A DNA stretch of 34,084 bases from Streptomyces minutiscleroticus (GTDB taxonomy: Bacteria > Actinomycetota > Actinomycetes > Streptomycetales > Streptomycetaceae): NCBI RefSeq assembly GCF_014650875.1, contig NZ_BMVU01000062.1:1-34084 (forward strand), given 5' to 3'. The notes under the pieces are model-generated. The model ran no database searches. It saw only the letters and a list, made by a program, of their open reading frames with translations, and had not been told where the DNA came from. The first letter of the stretch is position 1, and each line of letters starts with the position of its first letter. Positions 33,537 to 34,084 of this stretch are shown one piece after another. A program made the position numbers and the translations under genes.

Positions 33537-34084
33537 TCAGCGCTGCCGCTCCAGGGTGAGGACGGCTGCTGCGATTGACGTCATTCGATTCGGGCTGCAC
33601 CGAGCCTTGCGGAAGATTCGCCATCGTTTGAGCCGGGCCGGTCCGCGCTCGACTGCTGCCCGGGCCCGGGACAGCGCCCGGTTGACGGTCTGCTGCGTCA
33701 AGGACAGCTCGCCGTTGGGCGGGCGTCGCCGTGGGGTGGTCACCCATGGTCCCGCGCCGATGTAGGCGCAGTCCGCCAGGATTGGGATGCCCTGGCGTTC
33801 GCAGATCCGGATGATCCGGTGCGTGCGGGCGGCGGTCAGGTCGTGCGTGCGGCCCGGCAGTGCGGGCGAGATCCACAGCAGTGTGCCGGCGGGGTCGGTG
33901 ACCAGCTGGAGGTTCACTCCGTGCAGGCGGTGCTTGGCGGAGTAGTCGGCCCGGCTGTCGCCGACCCGGTCGCACTCCGCGAGGGTCCCGTCGAGCAGGA
34001 CGTACTCCGGATCGGCCTCACGCAGGACCTTCAGTAGTCCCGGGGCGCGCTCGGCGAGCAGGCCGACCACCGCGGTGGTGTAGG
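33537..34084 (-). mobile_element. IS5-family DDE transposase, 5' end outside window
   Basis: The minus strand encodes at least 182 aa, with the 5' end beyond base 34084. First Asp: EYVLLDGTLAECDRVGDSR. Second: IPILADCAYIGAGPW. Glu: RARAAVERGPARLKRWRI. This is the DDE_Tnp_4 / HARBI-like IS5 subgroup, distinct from the IS5 copy at the left edge. The gene ends at 33537, and the element's terminus is probably within 33519-33536 (GAGACTGTGAGCTG). The flanking TTA just before could be half of a target duplication, which cannot be tested here because the other end is missing. The visible frame is intact. Confidence 0.85.

Overview
The window is high-GC actinobacterial DNA, most likely from a Streptomyces or close relative. 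The evidence is the strong third-position G/C bias, frequent GTG starts, 4-bp ATGA/GTGA gene overlaps, HTH-plus-TPR regulators carrying an internal RRxF motif, a LamG/Rhs surface-protein pair and a type I-E-like CRISPR repeat. It reads as an accessory region: an IS5-type transposase lies at each edge, and a kilB-like plasmid gene, a broken tyrosine recombinase and a CRISPR scrap lie near the ends.

Layout. (1) 1-860: IS5-family transposase on the minus strand, with a -1 slippery heptamer and an extra base further on. (2) 1478-1939: kilB-like gene. (3) 2334-7469: four plus-strand genes in one tight operon: an HTH/TPR regulator, a TIR-domain protein, a P-loop ATPase and a two-TM membrane protein. 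The last three overlap by 4 bp each. The tail of the TIR protein and the extreme N-terminus of the ATPase share a G-x-V-H-x-G-x-G-D motif. This is the best candidate in the window for an undescribed immune or signalling system: an ATPase that could recruit a TIR NADase through a homotypic (amyloid-like) motif, plus a membrane component.

(4) 7923-17603, minus strand: an eleven-gene co-directional cluster. In transcription order it encodes a small P-loop kinase, a SAM methyltransferase, a phosphotransferase, a histidine phosphatase, a second phosphotransferase, an NDP-sugar epimerase, an S-adenosylhomocysteinase-like protein, a NUDIX protein, a KdsB-like CMP-sugar synthetase, a PCMT/FxLD-type methyltransferase and a conserved helical protein. 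The first five reading frames are open, although the second phosphotransferase has lost its catalytic Asp. The last six each carry a stop, a frameshift or a missing start. The intact 1411- and 2290-codon frames nearby argue against poor sequence quality, so this looks like real progressive decay of a sugar-nucleotide or natural-product locus.

(5) 17604-18116: remnant DNA. (6) 18117-20538, minus strand: a family VIII esterase / class C beta-lactamase-like hydrolase and a TPR regulator lacking its HTH. (7) 20858-32485, plus strand: a secreted LamG protein, a secreted Rhs polymorphic toxin (Rhs core, HINT autoprotease, zinc-binding HNH-like tip) and a small overlapping gene, the likely immunity protein, followed by a strong terminator. 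(8) 32616-34084: a second hairpin, a broken tyrosine recombinase, a repeat-spacer-repeat CRISPR remnant with a 61-nt period, and a partial IS5-type transposase running off the window.

All assignments come from reading the sequence and remembered family features. No database search was possible.
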